Shown here: piece by piece, positions 53,195-64,000 of the stretch
How positions within the stretch are numbered: position 1 is the stretch's first letter
How the letters are laid out: each line of letters begins with the position of its first letter
Assembly (NCBI GenBank): GCA_034509495.1
Contig: CM067519.1
Coordinates: 20,612,953-20,676,952 of the forward strand
Length of the DNA stretch: 64,000 bases
Direction of reading: 5' to 3'
Source: Acestrorhynchus altus
Taxonomy: Eukaryota > Chordata > Actinopteri > Characiformes > Acestrorhynchidae
The notes under the pieces: generated by a model
The model's input: only the letters and a program-made list of their open reading frames with translations
Told to the model about the DNA's origin: nothing
The model's database searches: none
Position numbers and translations under genes: made by a program

Positions 53195-53262
53195 TAAGGT
53201 CTCCTTGTGACATCATTTACAAAGCAAAAGTGCTATACAAATAAATTTGATTTGATTGGCAT
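53195..53262 (+). repeat. LINE/SINE-type 3' tail
   Basis: aaaagtgctatacaaataaa followed by tttgatttgattgg is the kind of short-repeat tail that ends L2/CR1-type elements in fish. The upstream body (about 52960-53190) is not recognisable with confidence. Confidence 0.4.
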
Positions 53263-53895
53263 GGCTGCTATGGCACTTAAACTGGGATTTAATTCAGTTA
53301 GATGCGAGAGAACTTTAGCCTTTTTCCAAACCGGATTGTTGTAGATCTGGCATCCCTAGAGATGAAAAATGGCCCTCCATAATAGGCAATGGATTAAACC
53401 TCTAAATGAGGATCAGCAATGAAGGCTCACAGGCACATGCTGGTACATACAAATTCAACAAATGTGCTTGCTTGGCAACAAAGAGCGCCGAGGCACTCAA
53501 CAGCCTCTCAAACAAGCCTGAAATGCTTTAAGAGTTCTCTGAAGTGCAAGGCTAAACAGACATGAGGCAAAAGTAAGTATGGGGGCGCAAAAATCCTTTA
53601 ACTGATGGAGCGCAAAGATCCTTCTGATAAACTTGACATACCCTCTGATGAACATAACAAAAAAAAACAGTGCCTTCATCAGATCTGACCTTCAGGCAAA
53701 TTCGTCATCTAGAAACTTCCTTTGATCTGTATGGACTATGAAGGAAACACTCTGACTGATGATTAAGCCGGCAAAATGTTACCACTTAAGCTAGAGCTGT
53801 CTGAGGCCAGCAATCCATTTCTGCCATAATGGTGACAATTATTACAGCTTTCAGAAAGCATTGCTACAGTTTGAATAAAACTATGCACTATGTGC

Positions 53896-53918
53896 AAAAA
53901 AAAAAAAAAAAAAAAAAA
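53896..53918. repeat. poly-A run
   Basis: About 23 A bases. Confidence 0.9.
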
Positions 53919-56900
53919 GTCATATTTCAGAAGTAACAGTATACTGAGACTCAGGTACCCATCGGCTAAACGGGAGGCATAATCATTTCTGGGAACTAGA
54001 ACGTACATTGGTAGTTATTTCTCTGTTGAATATAATCACCAATTTGGTGTGTTTTTAACTCAAATTATTGCTTTTATTTCTTTATTAGCTTTGGAAAACA
54101 ACAGGGTTACTGTCTCAGAACACCCAATGGGAAAGTGTCAAATCCAGAACATACACTTAAGACAGCTTTCCAGGCAACAGTGATATTAACCAATCATGTT
54201 TTGATTTCTAGTGGGTGGGGGCAATTTTATAAGAAAGAAACATCACTCTAGGCATTCTAGAAGATCAAAACCTCACCAAGTATGAATATAAGCAGTACTC
54301 TAAAGAGGACTCAGCTGGAAAGAAGTGGCAGTAGATTCTTGCCAGAGCTCTTTACTAAAAGAGTGACAGTAAAACAACCAACATACAAAATAATACATAC
54401 TGCATGACAAAATGTCAGCTTACTGGACACAAATTCTAGCACAGTCCTGAGCCATATGTTCCTTTCAGGAGAGAACATTTATTCAGAATGCTGGGTAGTC
54501 CAGGTCTAAGCTTAATTTCTGAGTGGAAACCGAATCCAGAATGGCTTTCACAAGCCTTACATGTTTGTGTTTAAGCTACAACATATAAAATGTATGGAAT
54601 CGTTTTAAAGCTCCAGCAGGAAACCTTAAGCTGTAAGACATTAGCAAGGTAGCAACGTGCAACACTAAGCTTACCTCCAGGTCACTGCCGTCTGACTACG
54701 GCGAGTAAAATATGATACACTGGAGCTAAAGTCTCACCTACTTATTTCAAATCAACAAGGGTTTTATATTTATGGCCTGAATTAAGCCCATTAAGGAGGA
54801 AGAAATACAAATGTGCTACACAGACACACCAAAAGTCACAGAAGTTCTGAAAATCCTAAAGTTTCGGGGGCATAACATTCCTAATACCTCATAGAAGGCA
54901 TTACCACACACAGTGGACTGTGCATTCGGTGGCAAAGATCGTGACTGGTGGCGTCTGGCTAGAATTGCTCAGAATGAACCTGGATAATGTCCAGAACAAA
55001 TGTTTTGATCATAGACTATATAAAGTGAAAAACAAGCTCTGCCACTCATTCCTACAGAACATCATTCTAAAGCTTAGTAGCAAGAGCTCCTCAAGTATAT
55101 TTCATAGAGAAGACAAAGTGTCTGCTTCTGATTCTGGCTGTGGAATTAACAGAGATTACACCATCTTTAATTCAGTTGCACTGGCCTCGCCTTGCCCCTG
55201 GACATTTGTCATTGAATAACAGGAGACTTTATCATGTGTAATATGTGCAAGTTTTTACCGCATTTGGGTTCAGTTGTGGCTCAGCAGGCAGACAATTATC
55301 TGACACAGTGGCTTTGTCATTCACGCACTTTTTGTTTTTATACAGCTTTGGGCCCAATATTCTACAATACATAAAAACCCAGTGTCCTGAATCAGTCTCT
55401 TGTAGTGGAATCTAACAGTGTAACGGTCATTTTCATGCACACCTGTCCCCTCAGCAATCCTCAGCTGAGCCACAGAGCACCTGATTTAAACCATACCGAA
55501 TTTAACGCCAATGATCTTGCTGTAAACACCGAGGGCCAGGCGGATGACCCTTAATGCGACTGCAGTATGCACTCAATGAGTCTCAAATTAGTGTTCGATC
55601 TGCTAAGTGCAGTAAACAGGACTACTTACAAACAGTGTATGCCCATGAGGAACAGAACTGAAAATATGCAGTTATATGAAGCCCACAAAAGGCTTTATAT
55701 CACTGATCCATGAGTTAACCTGAGGAGGTGGTGTTTAAGGCGATTACCAGCAAGATCTGTGATTCTAATCCAGTACTAATCTATAATGGCAGTAGTTTTT
55801 ACTTGGCCAAGCATCAAATCTGGTGCCAATTATTTTGTATAATTCACCAAATACAAAGCTTCCTCCATAATAGCCCTGTCTGAATCAGACTTGTGTTCAT
55901 TTAAAAACACACTTGCAAAAAAAACACCTAGTGAATAGACAAAAAGCCTCAAGTGTTAAAATTGAACTTGAATTCCTTTATCCTATAGTCCAACACAAGG
56001 ATACTGTGATCTACTGTGATCTTCTCATGATGGCCTAATCAGAATGAGAAATTTGTTTTTGGTCAAGTCGTTTTGTCAATCTTTTGTCAAGTCGTCTCCT
56101 TGGAACTATAAGGTTCTATCTGATATTAGTTATTTATATATTCTTATTCTGACTCTTTATCTAGAAAACAGAAAGCTTGTATCTCCATATATGTCAACGT
56201 CACTATAAAGACTTTACGGATCAACATCTCTCAGTTTTAATGGGACAAAGTAATGTAATTTTTGTTTTGGCCATTTTTTTACCAAGAACCTGGCGATATG
56301 ATACACATCACAATACAGGGGCGATTCAATACCTATATGAAAGGCAATACAAATTAAAAGAATCTGTCAATGAAAGACATGTAGGAAAAGTGTGAAAAAG
56401 ACCAACATTTTCAATCTGAGTAAAATAAAATTTGACTTTTTCTCAGAACAGAGTACAGCACTGTTATCTAGCAGTTGAGGTTTAAACACAATACAAAATG
56501 AAGCACTGTGTGCCATCTTTACATATAAACTATTAATTCACAATCTATACTGTGTTTCTGAGAATCAATCCAGAATTTCAAAACAGTATATCATGATATT
56601 TATATTAACATTTTCATATACTCCTTACACTTTAATCTCAATACCATACAAAATAACCAATCAAGCATCCCCTACAAATTAAACTGGGCTACAAACCCAT
56701 CTCTTTACAATATGCACTTAATAAACAGGGCTATTAAGCAAAGGTGATGGTCTTACAGATAACTAGGACTCATCAAATAATCACATGGACATTCAAAAGT
56801 TATTATAAATGTATTATTATAAAGTGATTCAAACGTTCAATTATCAAATCAGTAGATTATTCCTAATATAATACAATGTAAAAGAGGCACCTTTGTTTTA

Positions 56901-57931
56901 ACCTTTTATTTAAACAAAAGAAATATCTAGAACATCTGGCTCCAGCTCTCAAAGTCAATCATCTCATTTCCAGAGAGACAACTGCACAGTGACAGCTTTA
57001 TCTGTTGCCAGTTACAATAAAGATTTGAATGAAGCTAATTGAAAACAAGATAACTGAAGCAATGTCAAGTCACACCTCTGTGTGTTTCTGATCGGAATCA
57101 GACAAATTGTCTCATTTAAACCACAATTGTTGCACTTCACTACTACTGAGTGAGATATCACTCCTTGGGAACGTAGGCTGTGACAAACCTGACCTGAATC
57201 TGAGTGATTAGCGAGTGACCGAGTGCCCCAACTATGTTCTTTCTGCACCCTGAACAATAATAGGTCAGCAATCTCATGCAGGAACAACTCCTCAGCCCTC
57301 ACGCCAGAGTAGATCAGCACTGACTCACGTTCAGCAGTCCTGTGCTTTTATCTAGAGCTGCCTGCACAACACTGACATCATTTTAAACCAATGCATCTCA
57401 AAAGCCCAGCCAGAGAACCCCAGGGTGAAACTTTGCACTCCGAGATGACATGAAGAGCCGAAATCTTCTGACAGTGCTGTTCCTTCGGGCTTTTATGTAA
57501 AGTGGCTCAGTTACTTTTCCCCCCTTAAGACACCCAGAAATAAAGAGGATGGAGGGGGGGAATGGAAGACGGTGGATGGTGTTTGAGTGCTTAGCATTTT
57601 CTCCCAGATCTTTGCTGTGCTTTTGTGAGTCAGACTAGATTTAGAGCTGATAGATGTTGGCATGTGTGAAGCTCTGCATGTATATGTGTTAAGCTCGAGC
57701 TGACTGACAATAATTCCGTGCACAGCTATCAAACTCAACAGTTTCAGAAAAGACAGTGTCTTCAAATCTTTACCACAAGAAATACCCAACCATAATAGGT
57801 TGTGTCAATTACTTCAAGTCAGTTACTCAATAAACACAGAAGCAAATAAAATTGACCCTTTTCATAAACTGGCCCAATTATAAATGTTATATAATGTACT
57901 ATAATGTTTACAATTCTACTTGTTTATATTA

Positions 57932-58690
57932 CAGATAAAAGTATGAGAACCTTTTTCAATATCTGCTGCGACACCCTTGTGCAGCAATAGCTGAACGTTT
58001 CCCATAACTGTCAATTAGTCCTGCACATCGGCCTGGAGGGACTTAAGCCCATTCCTCCTGTACATAAAACCTTCAATTCTGTTATAGGTGGGTTTCTCAT
58101 AAGTGCTTGCTTCAGGTCCTTCCACAACATTTCTATTGGATTAAGGTCATGACTTTGACTTTGCTCCTCCAAAACATTCACTTTATTCTTCTTTAACTAT
58201 TCTTTTAATGGTCATTGTCTTCATTTGAGATTCAGAACACATCCATTTACATTTAATTTTATGCTCTGCACATGTTGCTGAGCTGTTAGTATTCCTTGTT
58301 ACCGATGCCTCCCCAGATCATCACACTAGCAGTTGGGGGTGTGTGGTGCCCTACAACAAAGGCAGGATGGAATTGCTAACCACAGGGCCTCCATACTGGA
58401 ACCCAACCTTTGTAGGATCCCAAACAGAACTTGGGATTCTTTGCTAAAGTCCTGTTCATAATACAGACTTGCTCTCAGGTAACTCAACAGCTTGGTCAGA
58501 ACGGCCTAGATGGTGAGCAACTGATCAAATGATCCAATGATGCGTCCCTCTAAAAGTCTGTGTAACTGGGTAAAATGTCTTGCAGTGCATTGTAGAGGCA
58601 TGTCTTCAGTGCCAAGACCCAGTGTCTAATCAGACCACATCTGGAATCATTTACATATCTGCCTGAGCCATTACTAATGCCCAACCGTGG
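57932..58690 (-). mobile_element. Tc1-type transposon relic
   Basis: On the minus strand a frame near 58330-58300 reads VMIWGGIGNK, the type of block seen before the second catalytic Asp in Tc1 proteins. Near 58065-57960 the frame pieces resemble the C-terminal end (QEEW..L...CAGLINSYGKR). The rest is broken by stops. A second, shorter copy is at 12283-12612. Confidence 0.55.
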
Positions 58691-60004
58691 GCATTTTTTT
58701 TGTCAGTGAGTGCATTTTGCCTTGGTATACTTATACTATTACAGCTTCAAAACCATGCTGATGCTCCCCTGACATGTAATAGCTGCACATTCAACACTGA
58801 CACGACCCATGGGTCAGCATGCCAGAAACTACAGGATGTAACTTTGGCAAAGCATAAGGACATGAGTCATAGCATGAGGGCATGAGTCATATTCATGGAA
58901 AATCTCGTAATTTCACTCCGTCCACATTTTTCACTTTCAGATTCTGGTTCTGTATGTCTCATTTTGTAAAATGCATATAAAAAGTATCTTATATTACAGA
59001 CAATCTGAAATGCCTGTGAGCTCATTGCTTTGCATTTGCTGATGGCATTGCACCCACCCGTCTTCATCAGGGGAGCTGAACTATACTATATGGTATTCCA
59101 TGTCCAATAGTGTACATCGTTTGTACACTATACATTAAAGTGCTTGTGGCATTGTTACAGTGCACTGAAACTTTAGTACTGCACTTTCAGTTACCACTAC
59201 AAAACTGTGGAAACCCACAATAGTGTACTGTATAGTGAATAGGGCACAGTTTTAGACACAGCTCGGGATTTGCCCTAAATTCCTTCCTTGAGTGTTTTAA
59301 GGGACACACACTGACTTTGTACAGCAGGACCACACGTTTGTGAATGTTGGCTGGGCGCTGAAGTAAGTTTACATCTTTGAATATGTTTCAAGCCTACATT
59401 TACTACATTACAGCATCACTATGACAAGAAAACCTTTGTAGCAGAAGGAAACTGCCTTCTTAACTCTCAATTGAACTACCAGGTGCAAATTATATCAAAA
59501 ATTTTAAAATGCTTAAAATGTAGGTACAAGGTTTTAGTGTCACTGAACTTTCTTTCTGAAGTTCTACTCACCTCCTAAATTAAGTTCTAACCTGCACCTT
59601 ATACTGAAGAAGCAAGTTTAGCAGACATGTTTAGGTAGATCTCTTGCACCAGTCTCTGACCAGAAACATAAACATGCTTATTTTCTATGGTAGAAGCAGG
59701 CTTCTGTGATTTACCACATTACCTTCCAAGCTAAACACACACAAAACAGTGTGCTGGTAAAGCACACACAGATTTCATTATAATATTGTCATCTCATTAT
59801 AATATGAGAGAGCAGCTCCTTGTTGATGGTGACCATGGCTAATAACACTAGGAGGCATGGCTGTATGACAAGACGCAAATGTCTGTGTTGAGATGTGTGT
59901 ACATATGTATATAAATATGTATATATACAGCATATCCATGCGCCAGTGTGTGAGTGTGAGTGTATGTGTTGAATCTAAGGCAGACTGTGTTCCTATGCAT
60001 GGGA

Positions 60005-60005
<1 letters not shown>

Positions 60006-60067
<62 letters not shown>
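60006..60067. repeat. (GT)n microsatellite
   Basis: About 60 bp of GT, 150 bp from the exon A donor site, within the intron that follows it. Confidence 0.97.
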
Positions 60068-60074
<7 letters not shown>

Positions 60075-60221
60075 TGTGCCAAACCTTGTGTGTGTGTCTA
60101 CTTGTTCAAATATGCCTGAGCCTGGAGGTGACAGCAGTGGCTTGAAGAACAAACAGCACACCATGGATTTCAGGCTACAGATAAAAAGCAGGTGCTCATT
60201 TTAATTTTCACATTTTCTCAC

Positions 60222-60416
60222 TTCTTGCCCAGGTGCTTGGCCACGTCGGAGCGGCGGAAGCCCTCCAGGTGGTAGAGGCGACGGGCCAGGCGCCGTGCCG
60301 CATCCTGGTCACTGCGGTGGCCATTGTTGAGCGCGTCGGCGTTCTCCTTCAGTGGCTCCGTGCTGCCCATGTCCGAGTCCCAGTCCGACAGCGCGTCTTT
60401 CAACCCCTCATCGCTG
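60222..60416 (-). CDS. psd3: psd3 exon A: start of SEC7 domain
   Basis: This is a 195-nt exon encoding about 65 codons. It opens with an acidic stretch (DEGLKDALSDWDSDMGS) and then runs into the first SEC7 helices, with DAARRLARRLYHLEGFRRSD and VAKHLGK near the end. The N-terminal SEC7 region of EFA6 proteins has this DAARRLA..LYHLEGFRRSDV signature. The acceptor is preceded by a pyrimidine tract (tttctctctttcccctgtctg), and the donor reads AA/gtgaga, so the last codon is split after two bases and completed by the C that opens exon B (Asn). The exon is clearly GC-richer than the surrounding intron. The acceptor has tandem AGs three bases apart (tagcag), so the first Ser codon may be optional. 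The protein starts further upstream, outside the window. Confidence 0.93.
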
Positions 60417-60655
60417 CTACAGACAGGGGAAAGAGAGAAAAGGGACAGAGAGAGGGAGAGAAAGAGAGAAATTAATATAGACTCAAACTATTAGTAAGTG
60501 TGGCCATATCTGTGAGGATTTGATTGTGTCCAGCAACAAAAACATTAGTATGAATGAAATTACAGATACGCAAGTATGGATATACAATCAACACTTCATA
60601 ATCAACAGAAGAAGAGGCAGCCAATCAAGCCACTGAATATTGGATAGATCACCAT

Positions 60656-60800
60656 GATTCCAGAGAACACAGTTCCACTGCTCCACAGCTCAATGATGGG
60701 GAGCTTTATATGCAGCCTTCCCACGCCTGATATTAGGACTATTGCCATTTGGTTCATGTTTATCTGCTCCAGACAGCCCTATTTTATTGGCAGTACGTCA
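60656..60800 (-). mobile_element. Tc1 fragment, same family as 16353
   Basis: Inverted blocks include gagaacacagttccactgct, ccacagctcaatgatggg and tgtttatctgctccagac. Only the part from the left end to the first third of the element is left. Confidence 0.5.
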
Positions 60801-61289
60801 GTCACATTTAGAGAAAGCAGGAGGCAGATGTTAAAGCAAGGTAAGGATTTATTAATAACACAAGTAAACATACAAAGCATAAACAAACAGGGTAAAAGGC
60901 TTACAAGAATGAGATCAACAAAACAAACCAGCGCAAGGCAAGCAAGAAGGGTATGACCATGAAGGGGCTACTTATACAGAGACAAGAAACACCTGGAGAC
61001 GATAACAAGAGTGATGGGCTATAAAGAAGGTACAGGTGGAAAGAAGAATGACAAGGCAAAGTCAGACACAAGAATACAATCAAAAAAAGTACCATGTACT
61101 AAAGAGAACACATGAAAACAAAAACAGACAAAGTTAAGAGATACTAACCAGGAAAGTGGAAAAGAGGGTGAGTGTGAGCTGTTTGTGTATTAGAAAAGCT
61201 AAGAGCCAGGAAGCTAAAAGTGGTTCCAATCCTTCCACATTTCCGTTTTAAGAAATAGTGGACGAATTCATGGGAGCTTGAACCCTTCT

Positions 61290-61500
61290 AACGGTTAAAA
61301 TTGGAGTGCATGTCCACAGCACACCACCATGTCAGTCTCACTTCAGTGCTAACCCATCACCTACATAATACCTGCTCTGTGGTGGTCCTGATGACTGAAG
61401 AACAGGATGAAAGGGGGCTAGCAAACGTATGCAGCGAAACAGATGGACTTCAGTCTGTAATTATAAAACTACAAAGTGCTCCTGATCAGTTGTAGTGAGT
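61290..61500. repeat. dispersed repeat (DNA-element type)
   Basis: ccaccatgtcagtctcactt, acctacataatacctgctct and gtggtggtcctgat are blocks I remember from a very common teleost non-autonomous repeat. Ends are not defined here. Confidence 0.4.
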
Positions 61501-61521
61501 GTAAAGACTACTACTAATATA

Positions 61522-61526
<5 letters not shown>

Positions 61527-61560
<34 letters not shown>
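61527..61560. repeat. (CT)n microsatellite
   Basis: About 34 bp of pure CT. Confidence 0.95.
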
Positions 61561-61564
<4 letters not shown>

Positions 61565-62465
61565 AAATGACTGCAAAAAGAAGAAATGAAGATCAAATTA
61601 TTATATTGATATTCAGCTAATACATTGGGATATGATTGTTTTTGTCCATATAACCCAGCCCTATGCAAAACATGCTAAATAACATAGATTTACTAAATTA
61701 CCATATTAGGTAAACTCCGCAACTAATACCTGAATACAGACCAAACTGGCTTACTGGGCCTTTAATAGCCATTAATCCATTAATTAGATGTAATATGATG
61801 AGACCATCAAATCAGTTTCTGAAGCCAAATCCTCTGTAATCTATCCATAATGTAATGTTTCACAATCCAAGTCCACTTCATGTGTCACACTGTCTACAGA
61901 ACAGCACAGAGACTGACTTCTAAAACAAATTCCCATTTTCCTATTCCCAATTTAATAAGCACCAACACAGCACCCAGTGCCCCACCCTTCATAGACACGC
62001 AAAAAAATCCTTAATCCAACCAGAGAGAAAACAAATCGGGAGAATGACGTTATGCAATGCTGTTTTTTTATCATCGCAGACATCCCGCTAACGGCAACGA
62101 AGAAGCAGGCGGCTAGATGCAACCAAATGATACATAAAAAGCAGCTTAGACAAGTCGTTAGAAACGACTCCCACCGGCATAGCAATGAGAGGCGGTGCAG
62201 GAGCGATTATGGCTGTCCGTGCAGACATCTGAACACAGCCCAATCCAATTCAGCCTGCCGCTGCCAGCGGGTCAGAACAGCCAGCAAGCTTTGGATAATA
62301 AGAGAAAGGGGGGAAAAGTCCAAGTCATTTCACAAGGGCAGACCTGGAATGGGGTGATAATTATTCGGACAGGAATTTTGTCCCAAACTGAATATTTATA
62401 AGAGCAGAATAAAGTGAAGAGAGACGGCTGTTATGGGGGCTACATTTACTGACATTTTAAATGTC

Positions 62466-62494
62466 AAAAAAAAAAAAAAAAAAAAAGAAAAAAA
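62466..62494. repeat. poly-A tract
   Basis: About 21 A bases, a G, then seven A bases; it could be an old retroposon tail, but no body is recognisable before it. Confidence 0.85.
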
Positions 62495-63559
62495 CCACTG
62501 ACGCTTTCATTCCTAGTCTGGCAAAGTCGCCTGCAAATTGAGGGTGGAGATGAGCAGAGTGGCCGGAAAAGCAGGAGGACGGGCCCGGCTACAAAAGCAC
62601 CAGCAATATGAATATGAATGAACTGATAATTCATGCTTTCCCTCAAAAGATAACCAACCAGCACGTTTTGGCCTTTGAGGGTGTTTACAGCTTTGGGCAG
62701 CCAGAGTGCAGCACAGAGGTCTGGGCAAGCTTTACACAACAGTGCCACCTCTTGACCATCCAGCCACACTACAGCATGAATGTGAAGAGATTACGGGGTG
62801 ATGGATTTCAGTTCAAATCCAAAGAATACTCATGTTAAAAAAGACACACTAAACGACAGGAATGGCTGAAAACTATCAAGGAACTTAAACTAATTAAGCA
62901 CTCAAAAGGCCTCGAGAACTGCACATAATAAATAAATAAATTGAATCCAGAAGTGTGAATATGAAACGCTCATGGGGTGGAGAGAAGCAGTACTTCTGCA
63001 AAAGGGTATATTTGCATATCAGTGTGGATGAACCCGTTCTTCCATTTCAGTTTGAGGGCACCAAGCACAATATATACAGCTCTGTAGACCCAACTAATCT
63101 CTCCAATATGACATGAGTCATTCATAACAGGGAAAAGCCAATAAATATATTAGGCTTTGCCTTACGGCTGAAAATACTCCTTACTTTTTAAACAGGTTTG
63201 AAAGCATGATGCTGTGGCCACAAATCCAATTTACACATTTTTCCACGCACCCTAAATGTAGCCAACTGGTTAGACAGGTTTTGTGTTTGACATTTGCCTT
63301 TATTAGAGATATGAAGCTAATGTAGCTCAATCTTCTAAATCATATTTAGCTCAAACTAAGCACAGTTGTTGGGTAAACTCAAGTAGTAGTTTCTGACACT
63401 CTATAGCCCTATTCAGACAGGATTAGTTTTACCTGGGGAGGTGAAATAATGTAGCTTTACTACAGGATATTTTGTCCACAACTTCAGAAGCATTTGCAGT
63501 AGGTATGAAAGTAAATGCCTCTTCAAGAATATCAGTATTCAGAAATCCGGATAAACACT

Positions 63560-64000
63560 CCTTTTACATTTACATTTACGGCATTTAGCAGACGCCCTTA
63601 TCCAGAGCGACTTCCAAAAGTGCTTTGCTGTTCACTCAGAATATCCTTAGCTAGTAGACGAGACTAGAATCCAGAGATTCCTCACGCTTAGATCCTGTTG
63701 AAACAAATTTATGGAGTTAAATACTCCTGAAACAGATGAGTCTTCAGTCTGCTTTTGAAGACAGTGAGGGACTCAGCTGTTCAGACTCCCAGGGGAAGTT
63801 CATTCCACCATTTTGGTGCTAGAATAGAAAAGAGTCTGGATGCATGTTTTCCTTGCGTTTTGAGGGATGGTAGAGCTGTACTTGAAGCTCGAAGGGCTCT
63901 TGGTACAGCTCGAGTTTTGACCATTGCCATAATGTATGGAGGGGCTGGTCCATTTTTGGCTTTGTAGGTCCGCATAAAGTTTTTGAATCTGATGCGGGCA
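63560..64000 (-). mobile_element. 3' end of an L2-like LINE
   Basis: On the minus strand an open frame reads VPRALRASSTALPSLKTQGK, HASRLFSILAPKWWNELPLG; the APxxWNxLPLxxR motif is typical of the extreme C-terminus of reverse-transcriptase ORFs of L2/CR1-type LINEs. It is followed by a 3' tail (inverted here: catttacggcatttagcaga, cgcccttatccagagcgact). The element continues beyond the window edge and is 5' truncated or cut there. Confidence 0.65.

Larger units (their letters stand above)
51510..60221. other. psd3 intron A-B (8.7 kb)
   Basis: It holds a long GA microsatellite (51814-51902), a LINE-like 3' tail (about 53195-53262), a poly-A run (53896-53918), a Tc1-type relic (57932-58690) and a GT microsatellite (60006-60067). 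I see nothing gene-like in 54.0-57.9 or 58.7-60.0 kb. Confidence 0.75.
391..60416 (-). other. psd3: psd3-like gene, partial (SEC7 to start of PH)
   Basis: Seven minus-strand exons (A-G) join in order with matching codon phases and AG/GT borders to encode the SEC7 domain and the PH start of an EFA6 (PSD family) exchange factor. EFA6 proteins load GTP onto ARF6 at the plasma membrane and act in endocytic recycling and cortical actin control. The choice of psd3 over psd or psd2 rests on remembered paralogue differences: the linker-PH start reads NPFLDIAHDPNAAVYKTGF, and exons C-D read through ...IASQDGVHCLTCA. Both fit PSD3 best. The gene is cut at both sides: the long N-terminal region is upstream of the window, and most of PH plus the C-terminal coiled coil is downstream. 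Visible introns are about 8.7, 2.0, 1.1, 8.7, 28.7 and 10.1 kb. Confidence 0.88.
60417..64000. other. psd3 intron upstream of exon A (partial)
   Basis: It contains a Tc1 fragment (60656-60800), a dispersed repeat (61290-61500), a CT microsatellite (61527-61560), a GC/CpG-richer noncoding stretch (62040-62300), a poly-A tract (62466-62494) and an L2-like LINE 3' end (63560-64000). The upstream coding exon of psd3 is not within the window. Confidence 0.7.

Noticed and set aside
59778..60164. 128-codon minus-strand and related plus-strand frames with His-Thr or Cys-Val repeats
   Set aside because: They are translations of the GT microsatellite.
60820..61240. Possible LTR or LINE 5' region (aagaaacacctggagac)
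   Set aside because: It resembles common fish repeats, but no ends, primer site or coding part could be found.

Overview
This window looks like nuclear DNA of a ray-finned fish. It is AT-rich, exon-poor and full of Tc1/mariner relics, tRNA-derived SINEs, an L2-type LINE end and long dinucleotide repeats. An otophysan fish (catfish, characin or electric-fish group) is plausible from the repeat types, but this is recall and low confidence.

Only one gene is supported. It lies on the minus strand and spans almost the whole window: the SEC7-to-PH part of an EFA6/PSD-family ARF6 guanine-nucleotide exchange factor, best matched to psd3 (EFA6D). In transcript order (high to low coordinates) seven exons are visible: A 60416-60222, B 51509-51429, C 49384-49272, D 48198-48140, E 39476-39387, F 10730-10687 and G 584-391. 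All have consensus AG/GT borders, and their codon phases join without a break. A to F carry the SEC7 domain, with the catalytic-glutamate motif GETQ in C and the LMLLNTDLHG motif in D. G carries the SEC7-PH linker and the start of the PH domain. The N-terminal part lies beyond base 64000; most of the PH domain and the C-terminal coiled coil lie before base 1.

The most interesting point is a probable alternative first exon (14900-14733, minus) in the 28.7-kb intron between E and F. It has an ATG, 56 codons, a phase-0 donor and a CpG- and CT-rich upstream region. Spliced to F it would give a short protein with the PH and C-terminal parts but almost none of SEC7, so no exchange activity would be expected.

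Layout: 1-390 intron; exon G; 585-10686 intron with a Tc1 relic, an hAT-like MITE, a Tc1 N-terminal fragment and SINE/LINE tails; exon F; 10731-39386 long intron with the alternative promoter/exon, several internally deleted Tc1 elements, a 26-bp minisatellite and a locally repeated segment; exon E; 39477-48139 intron with a Tc1 relic and SINEs; exons D, C and B, with a second well-bounded Tc1 element between C and B; 51510-60221 intron; exon A; 60417-64000 upstream intron with Tc1 fragments and the 3' end of an L2-like LINE. I saw no rRNA, tRNA gene, CRISPR array or second protein-coding gene.
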